A DNA stretch of 64,000 bases from Hylemonella sp. UBA6679 (GCA_002454975.1 DKJZ01000013.1:18452-82451), one strand, 5' to 3'. Positions 1 to 9,283 are shown, counted from the stretch's first letter. Numbers and translations: made by a program. Notes: a model not told the origin generated them from the sequence alone.

Positions 1-364
1 AGTGCAAAAAGCCTTTGAGCGCAACGCCCTGGAAATTGCACCGCTGGCCTTCATGCGTGGGCGCACGCTCAACAACTCGTTTGTGATTTTGGACGAGGCG
101 CAAAACACCACGCCCGAGCAAATGAAGATGTTCCTCACCCGTATTGGCTTTGGCTCCAAGGCCGTGGTCACCGGCGATGTGAGCCAGATCGACCTTCCCA
201 AAAACCAACTCTCGGGCCTGGTGGATGCTGAGCGGGTGCTCAAGCGCACCGAGGGCATCGCCATTCGCCACTTCACCAGCCGCGATGTGGTGCGTCACCC
301 GCTGGTGGCGCGCATTGTGGATGCGTATGACGCGCCGCGGCGTAGCGCGGCCAAGCCTGAGTGA
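1..364 (+). CDS. PhoH-family ATPase, C-terminal part (gene cut by window start)
   Basis: The last 120 codons of a PhoH-like (YbeZ/PhoL) P-loop ATPase; the gene starts before the window. The Walker B segment [16 protein letters not shown] and the following TRIGFGSK and [11 protein letters not shown] blocks are typical of the family. The Walker A motif lies outside the window. PhoH-like proteins are cytoplasmic, RNA-associated ATPases commonly encoded directly before ybeY, as here, and are thought to act with YbeY in RNA or ribosome quality control. The stop is at 362-364 and ybeY begins 92 bases later. Confidence 0.93.
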   Translation, partial: VQKAFERNALEIAPLAFMRGRTLNNSFVILDEAQNTTPEQMKMFLTRIGFGSKAVVTGDVSQIDLPKNQLSGLVDAERVLKRTEGIAIRHFTSRDVVRHPLVARIVDAYDAPRRSAAKPE

Positions 365-455
365 TGGGTTGGGATCGCATGAACTTATAAGCAATTATTC
401 GATGTCAGCCATGTGGATCAAGGCTGAGCCGCTCTTAGAATGAGAGCAAAACCTC

Positions 456-923
456 ATGATGCACTCGCTCTCTCTTTCCCTGCAATTTGGCGCGCTGGAC
501 AACGCTGCGGCCCACCGCGCTGTGCTCAAGCGCCACAGCGTGACGCGCTGGCTACGCCACGCGCTCGACGCGGACGCCGAAATCACGGTGCGCATTGTGG
601 ATGCCGAGGAAGGCCAAGCGCTCAACCGCGACTACCGCCACAAAGACTACGCCACCAATGTGCTGACCTTCGACTACACCCAGGCGCCCCTGGTGACTGC
701 GGACCTGGTGTTGTGTGCACCGGTGGTCGAGCAAGAGGCACGCGAACAAGGCAAAACCCTGCAAGCGCATTACGCGCACCTGCTGGTGCACGGCACCTTG
801 CATGCCCAAGGCTGGGACCACGAAACCAGCGAGGCCGACGCCCAAGCCATGGAAGCGCGTGAGGTTGAGATTCTGCAAGGTCTGGGCTTTGCCAACCCCT
901 ACACTGGTGCCTCATCGGGATAA
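456..923 (+). CDS. ybeY: Endoribonuclease / rRNA maturation factor YbeY
   Basis: A 155-residue protein carrying the UPF0054 zinc signature [11 protein letters not shown], with His112, His116 and His122 as the three metal ligands. YbeY is a cytoplasmic single-strand endoribonuclease involved in 16S rRNA 3'-end maturation and 70S ribosome quality control. The length is normal. ATG codons at 456 and 459 are both possible starts. It follows the phoH-like gene, which is the conserved order. The usual next gene (a CorC-type protein) is absent and sulfide dehydrogenase genes follow instead. Confidence 0.95.
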   Translation: MMHSLSLSLQFGALDNAAAHRAVLKRHSVTRWLRHALDADAEITVRIVDAEEGQALNRDYRHKDYATNVLTFDYTQAPLVTADLVLCAPVVEQEAREQGKTLQAHYAHLLVHGTLHAQGWDHETSEADAQAMEAREVEILQGLGFANPYTGASSG

Positions 924-983
924 CACCGATGACCCGCTATATAAGTCAGTACCAAAATAACAAGCTTGTCTGAAAGGAAGACC

Positions 984-1325
984 ATGAACCCCATTCACAC
1001 CACCACCCGTCTGCTGGGTTCGGCCGCCGTGCTGTGCCTGAGCAGCTTGGCTTGGCAAGCCCAGGCGCAAACCGTGACCGCCAACGAACTCAATGTGCGC
1101 AGCCTGGCCGCCACCTGCGCCAACTGCCACGGCACCGACGGCCGCGCTGTGACCAACTCCACCGTACCCTCGATTGCGGGCATGCCTGCTGCCTACATCA
1201 CCGAGCAAATGAAAGCTTTCAAATCGGGCGCGCGTCCGGCCACCGTCATGCACCAGCTGGCCAAGGGCTACACCGACGAGCAAATCGTCACCATCGCCAA
1301 CTATTTCGCAGCCGTCAAGCGCTAA
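984..1325 (+). CDS. Monohaem cytochrome c subunit of sulfide dehydrogenase (FccA-like)
   Basis: A 113-residue exported cytochrome c. Residues 1-29 form a Sec signal peptide ending in AQA, and one haem site CANCH lies at residues 45-49. The GAAAGGAAG stretch at 972-980 serves as ribosome binding site for the ATG at 984. The gene is followed nine bases later by the flavoprotein gene, so the pair should form a flavocytochrome c sulfide dehydrogenase that oxidises sulfide in the periplasm and passes electrons to soluble cytochromes. The classical FccA of purple sulfur bacteria has two haems and is longer; this is the short single-haem form. Partner identity is inferred from context. Confidence 0.85.
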   Translation: MNPIHTTTRLLGSAAVLCLSSLAWQAQAQTVTANELNVRSLAATCANCHGTDGRAVTNSTVPSIAGMPAAYITEQMKAFKSGARPATVMHQLAKGYTDEQIVTIANYFAAVKR

Positions 1326-1334
1326 GGAGCCGTC

Positions 1335-2630
1335 ATGCAACGCCGTCGTTTTGTACAAAACTCTTTCTCGCTGGCAGCCCTGACCGCCGTAGGTGGCCTC
1401 AGCACCCTGACAGGCTGCGCCACCACCGCCTCGGTGCCCAGCAAAACCCGTGTGCTGGTGGTGGGTGGCGGCTATGGAGGCGCCACCGCTGCCAAGTACG
1501 TGCGCATGCTCTCCAACTACCAAATTGAGGTGGTGATGGTTGAGCCGCAAGACCAGTTTGTGTCTTGCCCCATCTCCAACCTGGTCATTGGCGGCTCCAA
1601 GACCGTGGCAGACCTCACCCGTCCGTATGACGGCTTGAGCAGCAAGCACGGTGTGATTCGCGTCAAAGACATGGTGAGCAACATTGACGTGGAAAAGAAA
1701 GTGGCCAAGCTCGCCTCCGGCGTGAGCATCGGCTACGACAAGATGATTTTGTCGCCCGGCATCGGCATGATGTGGGAGAGCATCGAAGGCCTGCAAGCGG
1801 CCCAAGCGGCTGGCCAAATTTTGCAAGCCTGGAAAGCCGGCCCCGAGACCGCAGCACTGCGCCGCCAACTCGAAGCCATGCCCGATGGTGGTGTGTACGC
1901 CATCACCATCCCGACGGCGCCCTACCGTTGCCCCCCCGGCCCGTACGAGCGTGCCAGCCAGGTGGCGCATTACTTCAAGAACTTCAAGCCCAAGTCCAAG
2001 GTGCTGATTTTGGACGCGAACCCGGATGTGATCTCCAAAGGCCCGTTGTTCAAAAAATACTGGGCGGACAACTACGCTGGTTTGATTGAGTACCGCCCCA
2101 ACCACAAAGCCGTGGCGGTGGACGCCGCCAACATGACCGTGAAGTTTGATGTGCAAAACGACGTCAAAGCCAACGTGCTCAACGTGCTGCCCGACATGCG
2201 CGCAGGCGAGATCGCGGTGCAGACCGGCTTGGCCAATGTGAACAAGCGCTGGGCCGACATCAACTACCTGACCTTCGAGTCCAAGGTGGGCAAAGACGTG
2301 CACATCATTGGCGATGCGATCCAGGTCGCGCCCCTGATGCCCAAGTCGGGCCACATGGCCAACTCACACGCCAAAGTCACGGCCGCTGCCGTGGTGGCAC
2401 AACTCAGCGGCGTGGAGGTCAACCCCAACCCGATGCTGACCAACACCTGCTACAGCTTTGTGAGCGACAAACAGGTGGTGCACGTGGCCTCGGTCCACCA
2501 GTACGTGGCTGCCGAGAAAACCTTCAAAACCGTGGCGGGCTCGGGCGGCGTGTCGGCCGCGCCTTCTGACCTGGAAGGCATTTACGCCATGAACTGGGCG
2601 CACAACATTTGGGCTGACGCGCTGGGCTAA
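1335..2630 (+). CDS. Flavocytochrome c sulfide dehydrogenase, FAD subunit (FccB/SoxF-like)
   Basis: A 431-residue periplasmic flavoprotein. The N-terminus has a twin-arginine motif (RRRFVQ, residues 3-8) and a hydrophobic stretch ending LTGC at Cys28, so it is Tat-exported and might even be lipidated. A dinucleotide-binding GGGYGG lies at residues 44-49. Cys78 in FVSCPISN matches the cysteine that binds FAD covalently in flavocytochrome c. Cys199 (YRCPPGPYER) and Cys372 (NTCYSF) match the redox-active disulfide, with spacings close to those known for the family. Reaction: sulfide to sulfur or polysulfide. It pairs with the upstream cytochrome and is followed by a strong terminator. Confidence 0.92.
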   Translation: MQRRRFVQNSFSLAALTAVGGLSTLTGCATTASVPSKTRVLVVGGGYGGATAAKYVRMLSNYQIEVVMVEPQDQFVSCPISNLVIGGSKTVADLTRPYDGLSSKHGVIRVKDMVSNIDVEKKVAKLASGVSIGYDKMILSPGIGMMWESIEGLQAAQAAGQILQAWKAGPETAALRRQLEAMPDGGVYAITIPTAPYRCPPGPYERASQVAHYFKNFKPKSKVLILDANPDVISKGPLFKKYWADNYAGLIEYRPNHKAVAVDAANMTVKFDVQNDVKANVLNVLPDMRAGEIAVQTGLANVNKRWADINYLTFESKVGKDVHIIGDAIQVAPLMPKSGHMANSHAKVTAAAVVAQLSGVEVNPNPMLTNTCYSFVSDKQVVHVASVHQYVAAEKTFKTVAGSGGVSAAPSDLEGIYAMNWAHNIWADALG

Positions 2631-2650
2631 AGCCTGTTGGCGACAACTTC

Positions 2651-2680
2651 AAACCGGGCCTGATGGGCCCGGTTTTTTTA
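2651..2680. terminator. Rho-independent terminator after the sulfide dehydrogenase genes
   Basis: A GC-rich hairpin, AAACCGGGCC / GGGCCCGGTTT with a TGAT loop, followed by a run of seven T. It sits between the sulfide dehydrogenase genes and the converging iron permease gene. Two partial echoes of the right arm, each ending in a T run (TGCCTGGTTTTTT and TGCCCGGTTTTTT), follow up to 2708. Confidence 0.85.
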
Positions 2681-2706
2681 TGCCTGGTTTTTTATGCCCG
2701 GTTTTT

Positions 2707-4329
2707 TCATGTCTGCGATTCGTCACGCAAGGTGCGGCTGAGCAACATCACAGGCAGCAGCCCCACCAGCACCAAGGCCAAAGCGGGCAAGGCCGCTTCG
2801 CCCAAGCGTTCATCGCGGGCGAGTTGGTAGGTCACCACGGCCAGGGTGTCGCTGTTGAAAGGCCGCAGCACCAAGGTGGCGGGCAGCTCTTTCATCACAT
2901 CCACAAACACCAGCAGCGCTGCCGCTGCCGCTGGGCCTTTGAGCAAGGGCCAATGCACCTCGCGCAACAAGCGCGCGTCGCTGCTGCCCATCATGCGGGC
3001 CGACTCGTCCAGGCTCAACGGAATACGCGCATAACCGCTTTGCACCGACTGCAAAGCCACGGCGCTAAAGCGCACCAGGTAAGCCCACACCAGCCCCAAG
3101 ACGGTGGCCGTGACCCAATAGCCCGCGCTGCTTTGCGGCCAGATGGTTTGCAGCCACCCCACCGGCAGCAGCAAGCCCACCACCACCACCGCGCCAGGCA
3201 CGGCGTAGCCCAGCGAGGCCAGACCCACCACGCTGCGGGTCAGGCCATCGGGGTGACGCCGCTGCACAAAAGCCAGCAAGATGGCCAAGCCCACTGCCAG
3301 CGCGGCCGTGCCCAAACCCAGGCTCAAGCTGTTGATGGACCACGACAAAAAGCGCGCCCAGGGCAGCTCCCAATCTTGCACCCACAAAGGGCGCAGCATG
3401 AAAATCACCGGGGCCACAAACCCCATGAGCAAAGGCAGCGCACACAACACCCAGGCCACGGCTGCCGCAGGGCCATGGAGCTGCACTGGGCGAGCCTCTT
3501 GCGAGCCTGCGCGCTCGCCGCGGCCCACAAAGCGCATGCGGGCTTGCGCACGGCGCTCCAACATCAACAGCAGCAAGACCACGCCCAGCAGCAAGGCAGC
3601 CAGCTGGGCCGCGGCCAGGCGGTTGTCCATGGCCAGCCAGGCTTTGTAAATGCCAGCGGTAAACGTTTGAATGCCAAAGTAGCTCGACACCCCAAAATCA
3701 GCCAGGGTTTCCATCAAGGCCAGGGCCACGCCAGCAGCCACCGCTGGGCGGGCCAATGGCAAGGCGATTTCACGCACCCGGCGCAACAACGGTGCGCCCA
3801 GCAGGCGCGCGGCCTCCATCAGGTGCGAGGCGCGCTCGCGCAGGGCTGTGCGGGCCAGCAGGTACACATAGGGGTACAGCGCAAAGGTCATCACCCAGGC
3901 TGCGCCCCACACATTGCGCACCTCGGGAAACACCCGCCCCTGCAGGCCGGTGAGCTGCCGAATCGCGGTTTGCAGCGGGCCGCTGAACTGCAAAAAATCG
4001 GTGTAGCCGTACGCCACCACATAGGCAGGCATGGCTAGGGGCAGCAGCAAGGCCCAGGTGAAAGTGCGCCGGCCCCGAAATTCAAACAAAGTCACCAGGG
4101 CCGCTGCGGGCACACCCACAGCCATCACCCCCAAGGCCACCAGCAGGCACAAAGCCAGGCTGGTGAGGCTGTAGTCGGGCAGCACGGTGGCGGCCATGTC
4201 GCGCAACAGGCCCCAGGCCTGCGCGCTGCCCTCGCCCCAGGGCCACCAAGCGCCCAGCACCAGAACCACCGGCAGCATCAGCAGCACGGTGGCAGGTAAA
4301 ACCAGGTAACGCAGCAAGGCAGAGGGCAT
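2707..4329 (-). CDS. Fe(III) ABC transporter permease, fused two-domain type (FbpB/AfuB-like)
   Basis: A 540-residue inner-membrane protein with about twelve hydrophobic segments arranged as two homologous halves, as in FbpB/HitB/SfuB permeases for ferric iron. An EAA-type loop is visible (REIALPLARPAVAAG) with a second one in the other half (REVHWPLLKGPAAAA). It starts 92 bases from, and divergent to, the ATPase gene 4422-5489; together they form the membrane part of a periplasmic iron importer. No substrate-binding protein gene (fbpA) is nearby. Thiamine transport is a related but less likely alternative. Confidence 0.85.
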   Translation of the reverse strand: MPSALLRYLVLPATVLLMLPVVLVLGAWWPWGEGSAQAWGLLRDMAATVLPDYSLTSLALCLLVALGVMAVGVPAAALVTLFEFRGRRTFTWALLLPLAMPAYVVAYGYTDFLQFSGPLQTAIRQLTGLQGRVFPEVRNVWGAAWVMTFALYPYVYLLARTALRERASHLMEAARLLGAPLLRRVREIALPLARPAVAAGVALALMETLADFGVSSYFGIQTFTAGIYKAWLAMDNRLAAAQLAALLLGVVLLLLMLERRAQARMRFVGRGERAGSQEARPVQLHGPAAAVAWVLCALPLLMGFVAPVIFMLRPLWVQDWELPWARFLSWSINSLSLGLGTAALAVGLAILLAFVQRRHPDGLTRSVVGLASLGYAVPGAVVVVGLLLPVGWLQTIWPQSSAGYWVTATVLGLVWAYLVRFSAVALQSVQSGYARIPLSLDESARMMGSSDARLLREVHWPLLKGPAAAAALLVFVDVMKELPATLVLRPFNSDTLAVVTYQLARDERLGEAALPALALVLVGLLPVMLLSRTLRDESQT

Positions 4330-4392
4330 TCGGGGGAGGATTTAGAGGGAAGTGCGGAGGAGGTGTGGGGGTTTGAGGGGCTCGGCTACAAA

Positions 4393-4407
4393 TGAGAATT
4401 GTATGCA
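4393..4407. promoter_or_regulatory. Possible Fur box between the divergent iron transporter genes
   Basis: TGAGAATTGTATGCA matches 9 of 14 defined positions of the Fur half-site model TGATAATnATTATCA, with the left half matching best. It lies in the 92-base divergent promoter region of the ferric-iron permease and ATPase genes, 14 bases before the ATPase start. The match is imperfect; function is inferred mainly from context. Confidence 0.4.
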
Positions 4408-4421
4408 TCTAGAATTCACCC

Positions 4422-5489
4422 ATGTACCTGGACGTTTCTGATCTGCACGTGACCTACCCGGGCCGCACCGAAGCGGCCGTGCAAGGCGTGTCTTTGGGCC
4501 TGCGCGCCGGCGACATTGGCGTGCTGATTGGCCCCTCGGGCTGCGGCAAAACCACCTTGTTGCGCTCTGTGGCCGGCCTGGAGCGCAGCAGCGCAGGCAC
4601 CATCCACCTGGCCAAACAGTTGGTCAGCGGCCAAGGGGTGCACACGCCGCCTGAGGCACGCCGCATCGGCATGGTGTTTCAGGATTACGCCCTCTTTCCG
4701 CACATGACTGTGGCCAACAACGTGGGGTTTGGCCTGGCGCACCTCAAAGGCAGCGCAAAAACCGCGCGGGTGCACGAGGTGCTTGAACTTGTGGGCCTCG
4801 CAGGCAGTCAAGACCGTTACCCCCATGAGCTCTCAGGCGGCCAGCAGCAGCGTGTGGCACTGGCCCGCGCGCTTGCACCGCAGCCGCAACTGCTGCTGCT
4901 CGACGAGCCTTTTTCCAACCTGGATGTAGATTTGCGCGAGCGCCTGGCCCATGAGGTGCGCTTGATTCTCAAAGCCGCCAATATCACCGCGCTGTTGGTC
5001 ACACACGACCAACTCGAAGCCTTTGCCATTGGCGACCGCATCGGGGTGATGAACCACGGCCACCTGCACCAGTGGGACGACGCCTACACCCTCTACCACC
5101 GGCCCAGCACCCGCTTTGTGGCGGACTTCATTGGCCACGGTGTTTTTGCGCCGGCCACCCTCACACAAAGCGGCGGGCAAACTGTGCTCAGTACCCCGCT
5201 GGGCGTCTTGCAAGACATTGAAGAATGCCCCCTGCCCAGCGCCTATGCGCAGGGTGAGTGCGATGTGCTGCTGCGTGCCGACGACATCGTGCACGACGAC
5301 CACGCCCCGGTGCAGGCGCAAATCATGCGCAAGTCGTTTCGCGGCTCAGAGTTTTTGTACACGCTGCAACTCAAGAGCGGCCAAACCGTCATGGCCCATG
5401 TGCCCAGCCACCACGACCACAAGCTGGGCGAGTGGATCGGCATTCGCCCCGAGGTCGACCACGTGGTGACGTTTCCGCGCAGCACCTGA
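4422..5489 (+). CDS. Fe(III) ABC transporter ATP-binding protein (FbpC-like)
   Basis: A 355-residue ABC ATPase: Walker A GPSGCGKTT (residues 37-45), signature LSGGQQQRVALARAL, Walker B LLLLDEPFSNLD and H-loop VTHD. About 120 residues after the nucleotide-binding domain form a C-terminal regulatory (TOBE-type) region, as in FbpC and the MalK/PotA class. It is transcribed away from the permease gene. The full-length ATPase plus fused permease point to ferric-iron uptake, and the nearby candidate Fur site agrees with iron regulation. Confidence 0.88.
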   Translation: MYLDVSDLHVTYPGRTEAAVQGVSLGLRAGDIGVLIGPSGCGKTTLLRSVAGLERSSAGTIHLAKQLVSGQGVHTPPEARRIGMVFQDYALFPHMTVANNVGFGLAHLKGSAKTARVHEVLELVGLAGSQDRYPHELSGGQQQRVALARALAPQPQLLLLDEPFSNLDVDLRERLAHEVRLILKAANITALLVTHDQLEAFAIGDRIGVMNHGHLHQWDDAYTLYHRPSTRFVADFIGHGVFAPATLTQSGGQTVLSTPLGVLQDIEECPLPSAYAQGECDVLLRADDIVHDDHAPVQAQIMRKSFRGSEFLYTLQLKSGQTVMAHVPSHHDHKLGEWIGIRPEVDHVVTFPRST

Positions 5490-5569
5490 ACACGCGCCTT
5501 CCTCGGCGAGGGCCTTGTCAGGTAGCTTTGCTAAAGTGTGTTTTTGGTATCTGCCATGAGGTGACCGGT

Positions 5570-8533
5570 ATGCGCACTTTCTTCAAAACCCTCTTTGCAT
5601 GCGTGATGTGTGTGGCCTTGCTCAGCCCCGTGCTGGCGCAGGACGACCCCGATGCCATCGGCAAGCTCACGCCCCAGCAAGAGAAAACTTACCGGGACAT
5701 TCTTGCCAAGCCCATCGACGAGAAGGCCATGTACAGCACACAAATTGTTCAGTACAAGGAAAAGTCACGCGCAGCCATGATGCTGGGTGAAGCCGCGCAG
5801 CAAGAAAGTAATTTGCTGGCTTGGTCACGCATAGACATTGATGGGCAGTGGAGCCTGCGAACTTTTTACTCCAGCATGGGCCGCCAAGAGGAGGCCATCA
5901 GCATTGCACAAAGCATCATCGAGGCCACGAAATTCCCACCCTCATTGACGCGCATGTACGCCTACATGGCCATGGACTACATGACCATCAACCAGATAGA
6001 CAAGGCCAAAGCTGCCTTTGACAAAGCAGAAGAATGGATGAAGCAAGGCGTCGGCCCCTTCACCCGCGCAGCGCCCGGCTGGTTACCCCGCGCGCAAACC
6101 GAGTTCTACACCCTCAAATCGATTTATCTCATGCGCATCGGTAAAAAAGCCGAAGCCATGGCGTTGGCCAAGCTGGCGGTTGAGCGCTCTAACAACTTGC
6201 TGTCCTTGATCAACAGTTTTGAAAATGAACTGCTTCGAACCTTCGCCAAGGGCGCAGCCACGCGAACGCTTGGTAACCTGGTCACTCAACAGGTGGCTAA
6301 CGGCATGTACGTCGATGCGCAGTGGAGCATGCGCGACGCCATGAAACGGGCCAAGGACAGCGGATTCAACCAAAACCACATGTTCTTGTTTTACTTGATG
6401 GGTAGCGACATCTTTGCGGGCACGGGGCAGTTTGATTTGTCATTGAAATACGCACAAAGCGCTGAAAAAATTCATCTGGACCAGGGCTACCCCAAAGCCG
6501 CCCCGGGTTGGCTCAACGCCAAATCCAAAATCTTGCGCGCCCTGGCAGGCATGGAAAAGTGGCCCGAGGCCCAAGCCGTCTTGAAAGAAGTCGCTGAAGG
6601 TACAGAAGGCAGTATTTTCTCCGCCGACAAAAATCTCGATGTGGACCTGGTGGCCCTGGTGGAACTGCAAACCGGCCAATACGCAGCGGCCTTTGCTCGC
6701 CTGGAGCAAAGCGTTCAAAACAAAACCAGAATTTTTGGCGCCAACCACTACAACACCGCTTTAACCAGCGGGCTCTTAGGTGTGGCCCAGCTGAAAAACA
6801 AACAGTTGTCCTCGGCCCGGGCCATGTTCGCCAAAGCCCACCAAGGGCTGAACTCGCCAGAGTCTTTGACGGGCGATTTTCATGCAAGCGCGATTCAAAA
6901 AAGCATGACGCGTTTTGTGTACGACGGTCACATGAAGCTGCTGGCCCAATCCGCCGCGCAATCACCTGAAGATGCGGTCGCCCTGTTTGAGTTGGCTGAC
7001 CTGGCCAACAACTCGTCGGTGCAATCGGCCTTGACCGAAGCCGCGGTGCGCATGAGCATCAATGTGCCGGGCTTGTCGGATGTGGTGCGCAAAGACCAGG
7101 ATGCCAAGCAAGAATTTGCCAGCCTGATCACCTACATCAACAACCAAAACTCTGTGCCTGCCGAACAACGCAACCCCAAGGTGGTGGAGCAAATGCGTCA
7201 GCGCATCCAAGAGATTGAAGGGCTGCGCAAAGAATACAAGGCGCAAATTCAAAAGCAGTACCCCGACTACTTCTTGCTGCTGCAACCTCGTGCCCCCAAG
7301 CCCGAACACATTGCCAAATTACTGGCCAGCGACGAGGTGTTTGTCTCCATACAACCCATGCGCGATGAGACCTATGTGTGGACGATTGACGCTCAAGGCA
7401 AGGTGAATTTCCACATCAGCCCCTGGGGTGAAAAACAGACACGTGAGGCCGTGGACCGCGTGCGCCGCACCTTGGATGTGGCCGAGTTTGGGGACCGCGC
7501 ACCGCGTTTTGATGAGGCTACCTCGCACGCCATTTACAGCACCTTTTTTGCGCCTCAAGCCCAAGCGCTAGCTGGCAAAAAACACATGGTGGTGGCCACC
7601 TCGGGTGCAATGGCTAACTTGCCCTTCGCGGTGCTGGTGACCCAGCGCAGTAACTCACCTGCCGCATCCGGCGCGGATACCGACTGGTTCATCAAACAAG
7701 CGGCCATCAGCCATGTGCCCTCGGCCAGCGGCTGGATGTCGCTCAAAAAATTAGCCTCGGCGGCCCACGGCCCTGAGCCCATGATTGCCTGGGGTGACCC
7801 CCAGTTTGATTTGGGCGTCACGGTTGCAGCCAGTTCATCGGGCAATGCTGTGGTGCGCAGCCTGCCTACCCGCAGCGCGCTGGTGACCAACCTCGAAGCG
7901 TCGCAGAGCCAGGCCTACCTGACCTACAGCAAAATTCCGCCCCTGCCCGAAACCCGCGACGAGGTGCTGGCCATTGCCACCATCTTGGGAGCCAACCCGC
8001 AAACGGATGTGATTCTGGGTAAAGCTGCCAGCCGCAGCTCCGTGCTTAAACACAGCGCCAGCGGGCAACTGGCCAAAAAACAGGTGGTGGTGTTCGCCAC
8101 CCACGGCCTGTTGGCGGGCGATCTGCCCAACCTGTCACAACCCGCCCTGGCCATGGCCTCGTCGGCCAACCCCAACGAGTCCCCCCTGCTCACGCTGGAG
8201 GATGTGCTGAGCCTCAAGCTCAATGCCGATTGGGTGGTCTTGTCGGCCTGTAACACCGCGGGTGCCGATGGCAAAGCCGAAGAAGCCATGAGCGGCTTGG
8301 CGCGCGGCTTCTTTTATGCGGGCAGCCGCAGCCTCTTGGTGACGCACTGGTCGGTGGAGTCTGAGAGTGCCAAACAGCTCACCACCCGCACCTTCTCGGC
8401 CTACCAGCAAGACAAACAACTCCGTCGGGCCGAGGCCTTGCGCCTGGCCATGCTGGAGACCATGAAAACCCCCGCCTATGCCCACCCCGCTTATTGGGCA
8501 CCCTATGCCCTGGTGGGTGAAGGCGGCCGCTAA
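5570..8533 (+). CDS. Exported CHAT-domain (caspase-like) protein with TPR-like repeats
   Basis: A 987-residue protein starting at the ATG at 5570, where a signal peptide of about 24 residues ends LLSPVLAQ. The middle (about 60-640) is helical and repeat-like, consistent with tetratricopeptide repeats. The C-terminal 350 residues form a CHAT domain, a clan CD protease fold, with the expected His845 (FATHGLLAG) and Cys894 (LSACNTA). Both catalytic residues are present, so it may be an active cysteine protease. Many TPR-CHAT proteins are known but substrates are rarely defined. The neighbours (iron transporter, acyltransferase) do not suggest a role. The longer upstream frame overlaps fbpC and lacks a signal peptide, so it was not chosen. 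Confidence 0.85.
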   Translation: MRTFFKTLFACVMCVALLSPVLAQDDPDAIGKLTPQQEKTYRDILAKPIDEKAMYSTQIVQYKEKSRAAMMLGEAAQQESNLLAWSRIDIDGQWSLRTFYSSMGRQEEAISIAQSIIEATKFPPSLTRMYAYMAMDYMTINQIDKAKAAFDKAEEWMKQGVGPFTRAAPGWLPRAQTEFYTLKSIYLMRIGKKAEAMALAKLAVERSNNLLSLINSFENELLRTFAKGAATRTLGNLVTQQVANGMYVDAQWSMRDAMKRAKDSGFNQNHMFLFYLMGSDIFAGTGQFDLSLKYAQSAEKIHLDQGYPKAAPGWLNAKSKILRALAGMEKWPEAQAVLKEVAEGTEGSIFSADKNLDVDLVALVELQTGQYAAAFARLEQSVQNKTRIFGANHYNTALTSGLLGVAQLKNKQLSSARAMFAKAHQGLNSPESLTGDFHASAIQKSMTRFVYDGHMKLLAQSAAQSPEDAVALFELADLANNSSVQSALTEAAVRMSINVPGLSDVVRKDQDAKQEFASLITYINNQNSVPAEQRNPKVVEQMRQRIQEIEGLRKEYKAQIQKQYPDYFLLLQPRAPKPEHIAKLLASDEVFVSIQPMRDETYVWTIDAQGKVNFHISPWGEKQTREAVDRVRRTLDVAEFGDRAPRFDEATSHAIYSTFFAPQAQALAGKKHMVVATSGAMANLPFAVLVTQRSNSPAASGADTDWFIKQAAISHVPSASGWMSLKKLASAAHGPEPMIAWGDPQFDLGVTVAASSSGNAVVRSLPTRSALVTNLEASQSQAYLTYSKIPPLPETRDEVLAIATILGANPQTDVILGKAASRSSVLKHSASGQLAKKQVVVFATHGLLAGDLPNLSQPALAMASSANPNESPLLTLEDVLSLKLNADWVVLSACNTAGADGKAEEAMSGLARGFFYAGSRSLLVTHWSVESESAKQLTTRTFSAYQQDKQLRRAEALRLAMLETMKTPAYAHPAYWAPYALVGEGGR

Positions 8534-8536
8534 AGC

Positions 8537-9283
8537 TCAGAGCTGCCGCATGTGCGTTATGGTGTCGCGCAGGTCGTGGGCCCAGGCTTGCCGGGTGCGG
8601 CCCTGGGCGGTTTCTAGCTCGCCAAACTGCAGCACCACCGTGATACCCGGGGTGATGAGTGTGCGCCATACCGACGCCAGCAGCGTGTCGTCACCGATGT
8701 AGCAAGGCGCCAGGCTCATCTGCCCTTGCGCATCGACAAAATGCAGCGCCACGGTTTGCACCGGCGCGTCCACGCTGATGGCGGCTTGCAACAAATTGCC
8801 ATGAAACGGCAGCAGAGCGCGCCCGTCACTGGTGGTGCCCTCAGGAAACACCGCCAAGACATGGCCAGCCTGCAGTTGCTCGGCCATGTGGTGCACCACA
8901 CGCATGGCATCACGCCGAGATTCGCGTTGAATGAACACCGTGCCCGCACCCGCTGCCAAGGTGCCAATCAGGGGCCAAGCCTGCACATCGGCCTTGGAGA
9001 CGAACCTGCAAAACCGCGCCGCATGCAGCGCGGTGATGTCGAGCCAAGAGATGTGGTTGGCCACCAGCAAGAGCGGGCCACCCACAGCCGTGTTGCCCTG
9101 CACCCGCAGCGACACGCCCAAGACCCGCAGCATGTGGCGCGACCAAAGCTGCACGTGCATATGCCTGGCATCGTCGCCGAGCCGCGGAAACCACAGCGCG
9201 ATGATGAGCAAGCCCCGCAGCACATGAAGCAAGGCCCAAACAAGCCGCCAAGCCGCAGTGAATCTACGCCAAACGCTATACAT
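8537..9283 (-). CDS. 1-acyl-glycerol-3-phosphate acyltransferase family protein (PlsC-like)
   Basis: A 248-residue membrane-associated acyltransferase. The catalytic HX4D motif is NHISWLD (His77, Asp82) and the phosphate-binding block is FPEGTTSDG. An N-terminal hydrophobic anchor spans about residues 15-32. It probably acylates lysophosphatidic acid, or another lysophospholipid, in phospholipid synthesis. It is the last gene of the pyrimidine operon, 33 bases after pyrC', with no clear Shine-Dalgarno sequence; its presumed ATG lies inside a small inverted repeat. The exact acyl acceptor cannot be told from sequence. Confidence 0.85.
   Translation of the reverse strand: MYSVWRRFTAAWRLVWALLHVLRGLLIIALWFPRLGDDARHMHVQLWSRHMLRVLGVSLRVQGNTAVGGPLLLVANHISWLDITALHAARFCRFVSKADVQAWPLIGTLAAGAGTVFIQRESRRDAMRVVHHMAEQLQAGHVLAVFPEGTTSDGRALLPFHGNLLQAAISVDAPVQTVALHFVDAQGQMSLAPCYIGDDTLLASVWRTLITPGITVVLQFGELETAQGRTRQAWAHDLRDTITHMRQL

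Noticed and set aside
912..2354. A 480-codon open frame on the minus strand across the sulfide dehydrogenase genes
   Set aside because: It is antisense to two genes with clear motifs; its composition (rich in His, Gly, Val, Ala) is what reverse-reading of high-GC coding DNA gives. No start context or homology.
2680..4038. A 452-codon plus-strand frame over the iron permease gene
   Set aside because: Gln/His/Ala-rich, typical antisense shadow of the permease's GC-biased codons.
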